DNA of 64,000 nucleotides from Sulfuritortus calidifontis (lineage in GTDB: Bacteria > Pseudomonadota > Gammaproteobacteria > Burkholderiales > Thiobacillaceae), in the NCBI RefSeq assembly GCF_003967275.1, contig NZ_AP018721.1, forward strand, positions 186,001 through 250,000, in the 5' to 3' direction. A model generated the notes under the pieces. That model did not search any database and was not told where the DNA came from. It was given only the letters and a program-made list of their open reading frames with translations. Shown here piece after piece: positions 35,405 through 43,960 of this stretch (positions are counted from its first letter, which is position 1; each line of letters opens with the position of its first letter). The position numbers and the translations under genes are program-made.

Positions 35405-35857
35405 TCAGTGCGTGACCCGGGTCTGGCCGCCGGATTCCAGCACGCGCACCCGGTCGCCGACATTGAAGCGCTCGCCGGTGTCTTCCTGCACGACGGCCAG
35501 GGTGCGCCCGCTGTCCAGGCGCACGGTGATCTCCAGGCCGGGCTTCTTGGTCACGCCTTTCTCCGCGGCGGCGCCGGCAATGCCGCCGGCGACGGCGCCG
35601 ATCACGGTGGCCAGGGTCTTGCCCTTACCTTCGCCGACCTCGCTGCCGACCACGCCGCCGACCACCGCACCGGTGGCCATGCCGACGCCGGACTGGGTGC
35701 CTTCCAGATTGACGCTGCGCACGCTTTCGACCACGCCCATCTTCACCTCGTAGGCGCGGCGGGTTTCACTGCGCTCGTAATCGCCGCCACCCAGGCCGCC
35801 GACGCAGCCGGTCAAGGCCAGGGCGAACAGGGGGAGGATCAGGATGCGTTTGTGCAT
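35405..35857 (-). CDS. SlyB-like glycine-zipper outer-membrane lipoprotein
   Basis: 150-aa lipoprotein: signal MHKRILILPLFALALTGC with lipobox LTGC (Cys18), then a glycine-zipper 2TM region (GVGMATGAVVGGVVGSEVGEGKGKTLATVIGAVAGGIAGAAAEK, about residues 57-102), and a C-terminal beta domain (EITVRLDSGRTLAVVQE...FNVGDRVRVLE). This is the SlyB/Pcp layout, associated with envelope stability. GGAGT precedes the ATG. Monocistronic. Confidence 0.88.
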   Translation of the reverse strand: MHKRILILPLFALALTGCVGGLGGGDYERSETRRAYEVKMGVVESVRSVNLEGTQSGVGMATGAVVGGVVGSEVGEGKGKTLATVIGAVAGGIAGAAAEKGVTKKPGLEITVRLDSGRTLAVVQEDTGERFNVGDRVRVLESGGQTRVTH

Positions 35858-35887
35858 GACGGACTCCTTAAGCTTGTGCTTTCAACA

Positions 35888-36820
35888 TTACAGGGCATAA
35901 CCATATTCGGCCTTGAACCGCTGGGCAATTTCATCGTAGCCGAAGGCATGGTTCTGGCCACCCTGCCGGGCGATCTTCAGGGCGCCGAGCAGGCCGGCCA
36001 GGCGGCCGGTGGTCGGCCAGTCCATGCCCTGCAACAGGCCGAACATCAGGCCGGCCCGGTAGGCGTCGCCGCAGCCGGTGGGATCGATCACCGCGCTCGG
36101 CTTGGCCGGCGGGATCGCGTGCACCTGGCCGTCGGCGTGGATCTGCGAACCCTGGGCACCCAGGGTGACGATCAGGGCCTTCACCTGCCGGGCCAGCCCG
36201 GTCAGGCTCTCGCCGGTGCGCTCCTGCAAAAGCTGCGCCTCGTAGTCGTTGCAGGTCACGAAATCGGCCTGGCGGATGAACTGCTTGAGCTCCTCGCCGT
36301 TGAACATCGGCAGGCCCTGGCCTGGGTCGAAGATGAAAGGGATGCCGGCCTCGTGGAACTGGCGGGCGTGGTCGATCATGCCCTGACGCCCGTCCGGTGC
36401 GACGATGCCGAGTGCGATGTCGGCCGCGTCGCCCACGCGGTTTTCATGGGCGAAATTCATCGCGCCCGGATGGAAGGCGGTGATCTGATTGTCGTCCAGG
36501 TCGGTGGTGATGAAGGCCTGTGCTGTATAGCTGCCGTGGACATGGCGGATGTGCCGGGTGTCGATGCCATACTGATTCAGGCGCTCGGCGTATGGGCCGA
36601 AGTCGTCACCGACGGTGGCCATGATCACCGGCTCGCCGCCGAGCAGCTTCAGGTTGTAGGCGATGTTGCCGGCACAGCCGCCGAATTCGCGGCGCATCTC
36701 CGGCACCAGGAAGGAGACGTTCAGGATGTGAATCTTCTCGCTCAGGATGTGGTTCTTGAACTGGTCCTTGAACACCATGATGGTGTCGTAGGCCATGGAG
36801 CCGCAAATCAGGGTGCGCAT
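35888..36820 (-). CDS. PfkB-family sugar/nucleoside kinase
   Basis: 310-aa ribokinase-fold kinase. FGGCAGNIAYNLKLLGGEPVIMATVGDD is the N-terminal GG signature, and DPTGCGDAYRAGLMFGLLQG near residue 250 is the DTxGAGD-like ATP/anion-hole motif with the catalytic Asp. The overall sequence resembles the bacterial group often annotated as adenosine kinase, but ribokinase-like substrates are possible. It lies 30 nt upstream of the SlyB-like gene end on the same strand; linkage is uncertain. The following 264 nt to the Fic gene hold no recognisable feature. Confidence 0.85.
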   Translation of the reverse strand: MRTLICGSMAYDTIMVFKDQFKNHILSEKIHILNVSFLVPEMRREFGGCAGNIAYNLKLLGGEPVIMATVGDDFGPYAERLNQYGIDTRHIRHVHGSYTAQAFITTDLDDNQITAFHPGAMNFAHENRVGDAADIALGIVAPDGRQGMIDHARQFHEAGIPFIFDPGQGLPMFNGEELKQFIRQADFVTCNDYEAQLLQERTGESLTGLARQVKALIVTLGAQGSQIHADGQVHAIPPAKPSAVIDPTGCGDAYRAGLMFGLLQGMDWPTTGRLAGLLGALKIARQGGQNHAFGYDEIAQRFKAEYGYAL

Positions 36821-37084
36821 AGGAGTCCTTCGTCGGAGCGGTGGTTTTGTCAGCCCGCTATGGTGGCCTGATGCGCGAGGTCAGGCAACTGCCGGAGCCA
36901 ATCGAACCGCCACGGGTACGGCTTATCCTGAGAACCTGGAAGAAATTGGATGGTGGTGCAGGCCACCACTGATTTCGAACTCATCTCCCAAACTCCTGCG
37001 TAAACCTTCGGGCCAAAGCGAAATGTTTCGGGTTTTTGTCCATTTCACGCCGAACCCGCAGAAGCACGCAGGAGAGGAAGCAAA

Positions 37085-38143
37085 TCACTTCAACCCGTAC
37101 CACACGCCGCGCCCGCTGCCGTGCTGCTCCAGATGGTTGCGCTCGGTCAGATCGCGGAAATGTTGCTTCAGGGTGTTGCGGCTGGCTCCGGTCAGTTTGA
37201 TGGCATCCATCATCGTGACGCGCCCGTGCTCTCGGGCGAATTCCACAATCTGCAGTGACAGCTCGGGCAGCGCGGCCAGCACGATCTTTTCGCGCTCGAC
37301 CTTCTTCTCCAGACGCCGCACCTGCTCGGCCAGCGAGCGCAAGAAGAACACCAGCCATGGCTGCCAGTTGGGAGCCTCCGTGCGGATCGTGCCTTGGGTC
37401 TGGCGCAGGGCCAGGTAATAGGCTTCCTTGTTCAGCTCGATCACACTCTCCAGCGAGCTGTAGGGCACATAGGCGTACCCGGCCTGCAGAAGCAGCAGGG
37501 TCGTCAGCACCCGGCTCAAGCGCCCGTTGCCATCCTGGAAGGGGTGGATTTCCAGAAACACCACCACGAAGATCGCGATGATCAACAAGGGGTGTAGATG
37601 CCCCTTGTCCCGCTCATCATTCACCCACGACACCATTTCGGCCATCAACCGTGGCGTGTCAAACGGCGTGGCGGTCTCGAAGACGATCCCGATCTGTGTT
37701 CCGTTTTCATCGAAGGCGGCGACGCTGTTCGAATGGGTCTTGTACTGCCCCCGGTGGCGCGCATCCTTTTCGCTGTGGCGCAGCAGGATCTGGTGCAGTT
37801 GCTTGATGTGGTTCTCATTGAACGGGATGTCCTGCCACGAGCTGAACACCAGATCCATCAACTCGGCGTAACCGGCCACCTCCTGCTCGTCGCGGGTTTC
37901 GAAGGACTGAATGGCCAGGTTGGAGAGCAGGCGCTCCACCTCTCGGTCGGTCAGCTTGCTGCCCTCGATACGGGTGCTTGATCCGATGCTTTCGATGGTC
38001 GCCACCCGCCGCAGCGCTGAAAGACGCTCGGGCGCGAGCGTTCCCAAGGCCCGCCATGCGCCTTTGAATTCGTCGATCCGGGCAATCAGGCTCAGGATCT
38101 CGGGGGTGATCTGGAGGGTGTCTGAACGTAGCATGTAACCCAT
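37085..38143 (-). CDS. Fic-domain protein with C-terminal winged helix
   Basis: About 352 aa. The Fic core motif HPFQDGNGRLSR (HxFx[D/E]GNGRxxR) marks an AMP-transferase type enzyme that modifies target hydroxyls. An N-terminal inhibitory helix motif SSTRIEGS ((S/T)xxxE(G/N)) makes it a class II Fic that self-inhibits. Residues after about 290 (VTMMDAIKLTGASRNTLKQHFRDLTERNHL) form a helix-turn-helix. The start is uncertain: ATG 38134, 38143 or 38164. The last lies inside an 18-bp inverted repeat that could be an autoregulatory operator. Single gene, not part of a clear toxin-antitoxin pair. Confidence 0.9.
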   Translation of the reverse strand: MGYMLRSDTLQITPEILSLIARIDEFKGAWRALGTLAPERLSALRRVATIESIGSSTRIEGSKLTDREVERLLSNLAIQSFETRDEQEVAGYAELMDLVFSSWQDIPFNENHIKQLHQILLRHSEKDARHRGQYKTHSNSVAAFDENGTQIGIVFETATPFDTPRLMAEMVSWVNDERDKGHLHPLLIIAIFVVVFLEIHPFQDGNGRLSRVLTTLLLLQAGYAYVPYSSLESVIELNKEAYYLALRQTQGTIRTEAPNWQPWLVFFLRSLAEQVRRLEKKVEREKIVLAALPELSLQIVEFAREHGRVTMMDAIKLTGASRNTLKQHFRDLTERNHLEQHGSGRGVWYGLK

Positions 38144-38147
38144 GCTA

Positions 38148-38203
38148 CACCCATTAACACCCATTTTGAAGTTGAGCGGCCTTGGAATGGGTGTTAATGG
38201 GTG
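38148..38203. promoter_or_regulatory. Inverted repeat at the Fic gene start, possible operator
   Basis: CACCCATTAACACCCATT (38148-38165) and its exact reverse complement (38186-38203) are separated by 20 nt. Each arm is itself a direct repeat, giving four copies of ATGGGTG. It overlaps the upstream start codon choice of the Fic gene. Confidence 0.6.
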
Positions 38204-38287
38204 ATTTCTTGGTCTGCTCTGAATCGAACGCGCTACGCGTCGGCCTCGTCAAGGTCGTAGGTGCTGTGAGAGAGAGTATGCCCGATT

Positions 38288-38430
38288 CTATAGTTCAAAG
38301 CCGCGCTCCATGAACAGCCGCAGACAGGCTTCGACCGCCGCCGGATCGTAGAGCCGGCCCTTGTTCCGGCTGCCTTTGCGCGGTGATGTCGCGCAGCACA
38401 TGCAGGATGGCAATCGAGCGGAAAAACTCG
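38288..38430 (-). pseudogene. Remnant of a PAS/HD-GYP-like signalling protein
   Basis: Two frames of the minus strand hold short recognisable stretches. VLRDITAQRQPEQ resembles the end of a PAS domain. Shortly after, in the next frame, GRLYDPAAVEACLRLFMERGFEL followed by a stop resembles the C-terminal tail of HD-GYP proteins. The rest is missing and the frame is broken. The flanking 38204-38287 and 38431-38726 show no gene. Confidence 0.45.
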
Positions 38431-38726
38431 GTACCGTATGGCGATGGCCCTTGGCCACTATACTGCACTGGCCTACCTTGCCAGCGCAAGGACTCGCCAA
38501 GGCAACTCGAAGTATTTCAGTTCCGCGCAGGATAGCAGTTGCCAGCTACAACCGACCGCCCCGAAACCCGCATGGTTGCGAGAGGTTGTCTCGCACACGC
38601 TCGCGAGGCAACTAGATAAAACCGGAGAACAGAGAGGCCCAGGCCGAAAAACGCCGCTATGGAGGGGGTGCCGCTCGCGAGGCGATTCCGCGAAGGCGCG
38701 CCAGGACTGGCACTGCGGGCGGGCGT

Positions 38727-38750
38727 AAAAAATCCCGAAACGGGTTCGGG
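38727..38750 (-). terminator. Terminator after tRNA-Phe
   Basis: On the minus strand CCCGAA-CCCGT-TTCGGG followed by ATTTTTT, 11 nt past the tRNA 3' end. Confidence 0.75.
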
Positions 38751-38760
38751 CTTTTGAATA

Positions 38761-38836
38761 TGGTGGCCAGGGACGGAATCGAACCGCCGACACGCGGATT
38801 TTCAATCCGCTGCTCTACCAACTGAGCTACCTGGCC
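38761..38836 (-). tRNA. tRNA-Phe (anticodon GAA)
   Basis: 76-nt cloverleaf: acceptor GGCCAGG/CCTGGCC, D-arm GCTCAGTTGGTAGAGC, anticodon arm GCGGA-TTGAAAA-TCCGC, T-arm with GGTTCGATTCC, discriminator A and encoded CCA. Its first 34 nt recur upstream at 38947-38980. Confidence 0.97.
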
Positions 38837-38877
38837 ACGTCAAAGCAACGCTTTACGACGCGGATTTTAGTTCCGGC

Positions 38878-38946
38878 CGGGCTTACGCCCTTAACTTGCT
38901 GCGCAAGTTAGCCTGCATTACAACCTGTCCGCTTGCGGCCAGGTTG
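38878..38946. repeat. Hairpin-rich insert beside tRNA-Phe
   Basis: Begins AGTTCCGGCC and contains the hairpins GGGC-TTAC-GCCC, TAACTTGC-TGC-GCAAGTTA and CAACCTG-(CCGC/GCGG)-CAGGTTG. It is bordered by CGCGGATTTT on the left and CAATCCGC on the right, the two sides of the tRNA anticodon arm. It resembles the insert at 45979-46055 in its TAGTTCCGGC edge. Confidence 0.5.
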
Positions 38947-38980
38947 CAATCCGCTGCTCTACCAACTGAGCTACCTGGCC
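38947..38980 (-). pseudogene. Truncated tRNA-Phe: 5' half only
   Basis: 34 nt identical to the first 34 nt of the adjacent tRNA-Phe, from the acceptor 5' strand through the D-arm to the first anticodon base, then unrelated sequence. No 3' half is present. It lies 110 nt upstream of the intact gene, in the same orientation. Confidence 0.85.
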
Positions 38981-39151
38981 GTCTGAAAAAAAGCTTGGCC
39001 GGGAGGGAGCCCGGCCGCAGGGATGCGCATTAAAGCCGGAAACGGCGGTTCCGTCAAGCCGAGCAGCCTCCGCTGCGGCCGTATGCCGCCCCGGGTGCGG
39101 GCCGGCCGGCAGGGTTGCTACACTTGTTGAACCCCGTTAGGAAAGTGCGCC

Positions 39152-40672
39152 ATGACCGTCATTCGTCAGGAAGACTTCGTGCAGTCGATTGCCGATGCCT
39201 TCCAGTTCATCTCCTACTATCACCCGCTGGATTTCGTCGAGGCGGTGAAGGCGGCCTATGAGCGCGAGCAGGCGCCGGCGGCCAAGGACGCCCTGGCCCA
39301 GATCCTGGTCAATTCGCGCCTGTGCGCCGAGGGCCATCGGCCGATCTGCCAGGACACCGGCATGGCCGTGGTCTTTTTGCGCATCGGCATGAAGGTGCGC
39401 TGGGATACCGACGCCGGCCTCCAGGCCATGGTCGACGAGGGCGTGCGCCGAGCCTACACGAATCCGGACAACCCCCTGCGCGCCTCGGTGCTGGCCGACC
39501 CGGCCGGGGCGCGCCGCAACACCCGCGACAACACGCCGGCCGTGGTCCATGTCGAGCTGGTGCCGGGCGACACGGTGGATGTGCGGCTGGCGGCCAAGGG
39601 CGGCGGCTCCGAGAACAAGGCGCGCTTTGCGGTGCTCAATCCGAGCGATTCCATCGTCGATTGGGTGCTGAACGAGTTGCCGCAGATGGGTGCCGGCTGG
39701 TGCCCGCCGGGCGTGCTCGGCCTCGGCATCGGCGGCTCGCCGGAGAAGGCGATGGTCATGGCCAAGGAGGCGCTGCTGGCACCGATCGACATCCAGGCGC
39801 TGAAGGCGCGCGGCCCCGCGAGCCGGATCGAGGAACTGCGCCTGGAACTGTACGACAAGGTGAACGCCCTGGGCATCGGCGCCCAGGGCCTGGGCGGGCT
39901 GACCACGGTGCTGGACGTGAAGATCCTCGACTACCCGACCCATGCCGCCTCGCTGCCGGTGGCGTTGATCCCCAACTGCGCGGCGACCCGGCATCTGCAT
40001 TTCACCCTGGATGGCAGCGGGCCGGCCCGGTTCGAGCCGCCACCGCTTGCGGCCTGGCCGCAGATCGCCTGGTCCGGCCCGGCCGGTGCCCGGCGGGTGA
40101 ATCTGGATGCCCTGACCCCGGCCGAGATTGCACAGTGGAAAGCGGGCGAGGCCCTGCTGCTGTCGGGCAAGCTGCTCACCGGCCGCGATGCCGCGCACAA
40201 GAAGATCGCCGAGCTGGTCGCCCGCGGCGAGCCGCTGCCGGTCGATTTCAAGGGGCGTTTCATTTATTACGTCGGCCCGGTCGATCCTGTGCGCGGCGAG
40301 GCGGTGGGTCCGGCCGGGCCGACCACGGCCACGCGCATGGACAAGTTCACCGAGCTGATGCTGGGCCGGCTCGGCATCCTGGGCATGGTCGGCAAGGCCG
40401 AGCGCGGACCCGAGGCGGTGGCGGCGATCCGCCGCCATGGCGCGGTCTACTGCATCGCCGTCGGCGGCGCCGCCTATCTGGTGGCCAAGGCGATTCGGGC
40501 CGCGCGCGTCGTCGCCTTCCCCGAGCTGGGCATGGAGGCGATCTACGAATTCGAGGTGCAGGACATGCCGGTCACCGTGGCGGTCGACAGCCAGGGGCAC
40601 TCGGTGCATGAAGAGGGCCCGCGCGAATGGCGCATCAAAATTGAACAGATCGCCAAGGCAGGGCATGCTTAG
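39152..40672 (+). CDS. fumA: Class I fumarate hydratase
   Basis: Iron-sulfur fumarase interconverting fumarate and malate in the citric acid cycle, 506 aa. The N-terminal alpha domain carries the [4Fe-4S] cysteine regions ICQDTGMAVVF, GWCPPGVLGLGIGGSPEKA and IPNCAATRH; the beta domain (GRFIYYVGPVDPVRGEAVGPAGPTTATRMD) completes the fused form. There is no similarity to class II FumC. GAAAG lies before the ATG. An oxygen-sensitive cluster is usual for the class. Confidence 0.95.
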   Translation: MTVIRQEDFVQSIADAFQFISYYHPLDFVEAVKAAYEREQAPAAKDALAQILVNSRLCAEGHRPICQDTGMAVVFLRIGMKVRWDTDAGLQAMVDEGVRRAYTNPDNPLRASVLADPAGARRNTRDNTPAVVHVELVPGDTVDVRLAAKGGGSENKARFAVLNPSDSIVDWVLNELPQMGAGWCPPGVLGLGIGGSPEKAMVMAKEALLAPIDIQALKARGPASRIEELRLELYDKVNALGIGAQGLGGLTTVLDVKILDYPTHAASLPVALIPNCAATRHLHFTLDGSGPARFEPPPLAAWPQIAWSGPAGARRVNLDALTPAEIAQWKAGEALLLSGKLLTGRDAAHKKIAELVARGEPLPVDFKGRFIYYVGPVDPVRGEAVGPAGPTTATRMDKFTELMLGRLGILGMVGKAERGPEAVAAIRRHGAVYCIAVGGAAYLVAKAIRAARVVAFPELGMEAIYEFEVQDMPVTVAVDSQGHSVHEEGPREWRIKIEQIAKAGHA

Positions 40673-40715
40673 GGTTCGCAACTCAACGACGCTTCCGCAA
40701 CCATAGGGAGGGGCC

Positions 40716-41153
40716 ATGGAACTGGTCTGGTGGCATTGGTTCGTGCTGGGGCTGGCGCTGATCGCGCTGGAGATGTTGACCCCCACCTTCTTTCTGCTCT
40801 GGTTCGGCCTCGGTGCCCTGCTCACCGGCACCGCGGTCTGGCTCTGGCCCATGGGCCTGGCCGCGCAGGCGCTGCTGTGGTCGGTCACCTCGTTGATCAT
40901 GATGGGGGTCTGGCTCAAGTTCTTCAAAAACCCGGTCGATACCCGGCCCGGGCTGGCCAAGGAGAGCGTGCTCGGCACCACCGGCCTGGTCACCCGGGCG
41001 GTGAGCGAGATGGGCCAGGGCGAGATCCTGTTCCAGCGGCCGGTGCTCGGCGCCGACCGCTGGCCGATCATCGCCGACGGCAGCATCGAGGCCGGCAACA
41101 AGGCGCGGGTGGTCGATGTCGTCGGCCAGATTCTCAAAGTCGAAAAGGTATAA
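40716..41153 (+). CDS. NfeD-like membrane protein
   Basis: 145 aa: two or three N-terminal membrane segments (WWHWFVLGLALIALEMLTPTFFLLWFGLGALLTG; LAAQALLWSVTSLIMMGVWL) and a C-terminal OB-fold domain (LGTTGLVTRAVSEMGQGEILFQRPVLGADRWPIIAD...ARVVDVVGQILKVE). NfeD proteins are encoded next to SPFH proteins and probably form membrane microdomain complexes with them. The SPFH gene follows after 3 nt. GGGAGG precedes the ATG. Confidence 0.92.
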   Translation: MELVWWHWFVLGLALIALEMLTPTFFLLWFGLGALLTGTAVWLWPMGLAAQALLWSVTSLIMMGVWLKFFKNPVDTRPGLAKESVLGTTGLVTRAVSEMGQGEILFQRPVLGADRWPIIADGSIEAGNKARVVDVVGQILKVEKV

Positions 41154-41156
41154 GTC

Positions 41157-42008
41157 ATGGGCATGCAAATCGTTTCCGTCGTCCTGATTGCGTTTCTCTT
41201 CGTCACCCTCTGGCGCGGCGTGCGCATCGTGCCCCAGGGCGAGGAGTGGGTGGTCGAGCGCCTGGGCAAGTACCTCGGCACCCTGTTGCCCGGCTTGCAC
41301 GTGCTGGTGCCCTATATCGACCGGGTTGCCTACAAGGTGACGACCAAGGACCTGATCCTGGACATCCCCGAGCAGGAGGTGATCACCCGGGACAATGCGG
41401 TGCTGATCACCAACGCCATCGCCTTCGTCAAGGTGACCGATACCCAGAGCGCGGTCTACGGTGTGACCAATTTCCAACTGGCGGTGATGAACCTGGTGCA
41501 GACCAGCCTGCGCGCCATCATCGGCGACATGGACTTGGACCAGGCCCTGTCCAGCCGCGATCAGATCAAGGCCCGGTTGAAGGAGTCCATCTCCGACGAC
41601 GTGGCCGACTGGGGCCTGACCCTGAAATCGGTCGAGATCCAGGACATCAAGCCCTCGCCGACCATGCAGAAGTCGATGGAACTGCAGGCCGCGGCCGAGC
41701 GCGAGCGCAAGGCCACGGTGACCCGCGCCGAGGGCGACAAGCAGGCGGCCATTCTGGAAGCCGAGGCCCGGCTGGAATCGGCCAAGCGCGACGCCGAGGC
41801 GCAGGTGCGCCTGGCCGCCGCTTCGGCCGAGGCGATCAAGCGCATCGCCGAGTCCATCCCGGAAAAGGAATTGCCGGCCTATTACCTGCTGGGCGAGAAA
41901 TACATCGTTGCCCTGAAGGAGCTGGCCCAGTCCGGCAGCAGCAAGACCCTGGTCCTGCCGGCCGATCTGCTCAAGAGCCTGGAGGGCATGATGGGTCGAC
42001 GCGCCTGA
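41157..42008 (+). CDS. SPFH/stomatin-family protein
   Basis: 283-aa membrane-anchored band 7 protein. N-terminal hydrophobic segment (IVSVVLIAFLFVTLWRGVRIVPQGEEWVVERLGKYLGTLLPGLHVLVPY), SPFH core with DQALSSRDQIKARLKESISDDVADWGLTLKSVEIQDI, then an Ala/Glu-rich coiled coil. This resembles QmcA/PH1511-type slipins, which work with NfeD partners in membrane organisation or proteolysis. It forms a two-gene unit with nfeD. Confidence 0.93.
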   Translation: MGMQIVSVVLIAFLFVTLWRGVRIVPQGEEWVVERLGKYLGTLLPGLHVLVPYIDRVAYKVTTKDLILDIPEQEVITRDNAVLITNAIAFVKVTDTQSAVYGVTNFQLAVMNLVQTSLRAIIGDMDLDQALSSRDQIKARLKESISDDVADWGLTLKSVEIQDIKPSPTMQKSMELQAAAERERKATVTRAEGDKQAAILEAEARLESAKRDAEAQVRLAAASAEAIKRIAESIPEKELPAYYLLGEKYIVALKELAQSGSSKTLVLPADLLKSLEGMMGRRA

Positions 42009-42138
42009 GCGCCATGCGGGGCGCGGCTTTGAGTCGATTTGGGTTTGCATTTCCTGAGAAATCGCTTAAAGTTTGGCCTGCAACTGCCGAATAAATTATG
42101 TGCCTGGAGCATGCCGGGCTTGGAGTGAGACCCAAGGA

Positions 42139-43179
42139 ATGAGAAAGACGCTTCTCCCTCTGGTTTTGTCATTGTCCATCCTGGCCTGGCCTCTGGCCGA
42201 GGTGCAGGCGGCCGAAGGCAAGACCGGCAGCAGCCAGACCAAGGCCAAGAAGACGGCCAAGACCAAGCAAGCAGCCAAGACCAAGCAGCGGGTCAAGGTG
42301 AAATACAAGAACAAGAAGCTCGCCCTGAAAAAGCAACCGCGCTACCAGGCGGCGGGCGATGCCGAACTCGACCGGGCGTTAGCCCAGGGCAACTTGGCCT
42401 TGCGTTCCCACTCCGCCCTGGTGATCAACCAAGCCACGGGCGAGCCGATCTACACCAAGAATCCCGATGTCGAAACCCCGATCGCCTCGATCACCAAGTT
42501 GATGACCGCCGTGATCACCCTCGATGCCGGCCTGCCGCTGGATGAGGAGATCACCATCAATTCCGAAGACCTCGACCGGGTCAAGGGCACCGGTTCCCGC
42601 CTGCCGCTGGGCGCCACCCTGACCCGCGGCGAGCTGCTGCATCTGGCCCTCATCGCCTCGGAAAACCGGGCAGCCGCTGCGTTGTCCCGCGCCTACCCGG
42701 GCGGTCGCGATGCCTTCGTCGAGGCGATGAACCGCAAGGCACGCAGCCTGGGCATGCAAAACACCCACTATGTCGATGGCACCGGTCTGTCCAGCGCCAA
42801 CCGCTCCACCGCCTTGGATCTCGCCCGTCTGGTCGATGTGGTCCATCGCAACTATCCCTTGATCCGCGACATCAGCACCACCGGCAGCTATGACGTCGAG
42901 GTGCCCGGCCGCAAGCGAGCTCGCCAGTTGGCCTATGTCAATACCAATGCCCTGACCCGCAACAAGGACTGGGACATCGGCATCTCCAAGACCGGCTATA
43001 TCAGCGAGGCCGGCCACTGCCTGGTGATGCAGACCCAGATCGCCGGTCAGAAGATGGTCATCGTGCTGCTCGATTCCTGGGGCAAGTGGTCGCGCATCGG
43101 CGACGCCCAGCGGATCAAGCGCTGGATCGAGAACGGCGGCGCCGAGCGCCTGGCCAGCCGCGCCGGTCGGCCTACTTGA
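42139..43179 (+). CDS. pbpG: D-alanyl-D-alanine endopeptidase, PBP7-like
   Basis: 346-aa periplasmic peptidoglycan hydrolase of the S11 family, cutting DD-cross-links. Signal peptide residues 1-25, then an unusual Lys-rich linker (about residues 28-70: TKAKKTAKTKQAAKTKQRVKVKYKNKK...). The catalytic motifs are SITK (SxxK), SEN (SxN) and KTG (in GISKTGYISEAGHC). The long basic linker may bind the anionic wall or membrane. ATG 42139 directly follows CCCAAGGA; an in-frame upstream start lacks a signal peptide. Confidence 0.9.
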   Translation: MRKTLLPLVLSLSILAWPLAEVQAAEGKTGSSQTKAKKTAKTKQAAKTKQRVKVKYKNKKLALKKQPRYQAAGDAELDRALAQGNLALRSHSALVINQATGEPIYTKNPDVETPIASITKLMTAVITLDAGLPLDEEITINSEDLDRVKGTGSRLPLGATLTRGELLHLALIASENRAAAALSRAYPGGRDAFVEAMNRKARSLGMQNTHYVDGTGLSSANRSTALDLARLVDVVHRNYPLIRDISTTGSYDVEVPGRKRARQLAYVNTNALTRNKDWDIGISKTGYISEAGHCLVMQTQIAGQKMVIVLLDSWGKWSRIGDAQRIKRWIENGGAERLASRAGRPT

Positions 43180-43199
43180 GTCGTTCCCGGCGACCGGGA

Positions 43200-43226
43200 A
43201 ACGGGCGGCCTGGTCGCCCGTTTTCG
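43200..43226 (+). terminator. Terminator after pbpG
   Basis: AACGGGCG (43200-43207) pairs with CGCCCGTT (43215-43222), then TTTC; a second small hairpin, TTCCCGG/CCGGGAA, sits directly upstream. Confidence 0.8.
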
Positions 43227-43315
43227 TTTCCTGTCGCGGTTTTCCGGGTGATGCGGCCGATGGCGTGGCCCGGCGTTTCCCGGTATCCTTGCCCCTTTCA
43301 ATTCAGCAACTTGGC

Positions 43316-43960
43316 ATGACCTCCCCCTCGGTGTTATCGGCACACGGCCTCGAGTGCGCTCGTGGTGACCGCACCCTGTTTACCGGCCTGGGCTTCGAAC
43401 TGGGGGCGGGCGAGTTGCTGCTGGTCCAGGGCGGCAACGGCCAGGGCAAGACCAGCCTGTTGCGGCTGCTCACCGGCCTGTCCAGCCCGGTGGCGGGCGA
43501 GGTGCGCTGGCGCGGTCGGGCCATCGCCCGGGCACGCGAGGACTATCACGGGGCCATGGCTTATCTCGGCCATGCCAACGGCATCAAGGAAGACCTGACC
43601 CCGCTCGAGAATCTGCGCTTCAAGGCCGGCCTGGCCGGCCAGAGCCTGGACGAGGCGCTGGCGGAATCGACCCTGCGCCGGCTCGGCCTCGGCCGCTGCC
43701 TGGACCTGCCGGCCCGTGTGCTCTCCTTCGGCCAGCGTCGCCGGGTCGCCCTGGCCGGGCTGCTCACCGCCGGCGCCCTGCTCTGGATCCTGGACGAGCC
43801 GCTGACCGGCCTCGATGTCCACGGCGTTGCCCTGGTCGAGGGCCTGTTGCGCGAGCACCTGGGCCGCGGCGGTCTGGTGGTGATGACCACCCACCAGCCG
43901 CTCACCCTCGACGGCGTCGCCGTGCGCGCCATCCAGGTCGGCCGGCAGGAGGGCGCCTGA
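43316..43960 (+). CDS. ccmA: Heme ABC exporter ATP-binding protein CcmA
   Basis: 214-aa ATPase of the CcmABCD heme-handling complex. Walker A GGNGQGKTSLLR, signature LSFGQRRRVALA, Walker B LLWILDEPLTGLD and the switch His in VVMTTHQPL. ATP hydrolysis releases holo-CcmE. ATG 43316 is chosen because upstream codons overlap the region after the pbpG terminator. It heads the nine-gene ccmABCDEFGHI operon; neighbouring genes overlap by 1-4 nt. Confidence 0.95.
   Translation: MTSPSVLSAHGLECARGDRTLFTGLGFELGAGELLLVQGGNGQGKTSLLRLLTGLSSPVAGEVRWRGRAIARAREDYHGAMAYLGHANGIKEDLTPLENLRFKAGLAGQSLDEALAESTLRRLGLGRCLDLPARVLSFGQRRRVALAGLLTAGALLWILDEPLTGLDVHGVALVEGLLREHLGRGGLVVMTTHQPLTLDGVAVRAIQVGRQEGA

Noticed and set aside
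38288-38500. 70-codon open frame as an intact gene
   Set aside because: Only its end resembles a known protein, the adjacent frame carries another fragment, and no ribosome site was found; treated as a remnant.
38878-38946. Possible integron attC site in the insert beside tRNA-Phe (TTAAC...GTTAGCC)
   Set aside because: The core sites do not match RYYYAAC/GTTRRRY well, the spacing is too short, and there is no integron integrase or cassette in the window.
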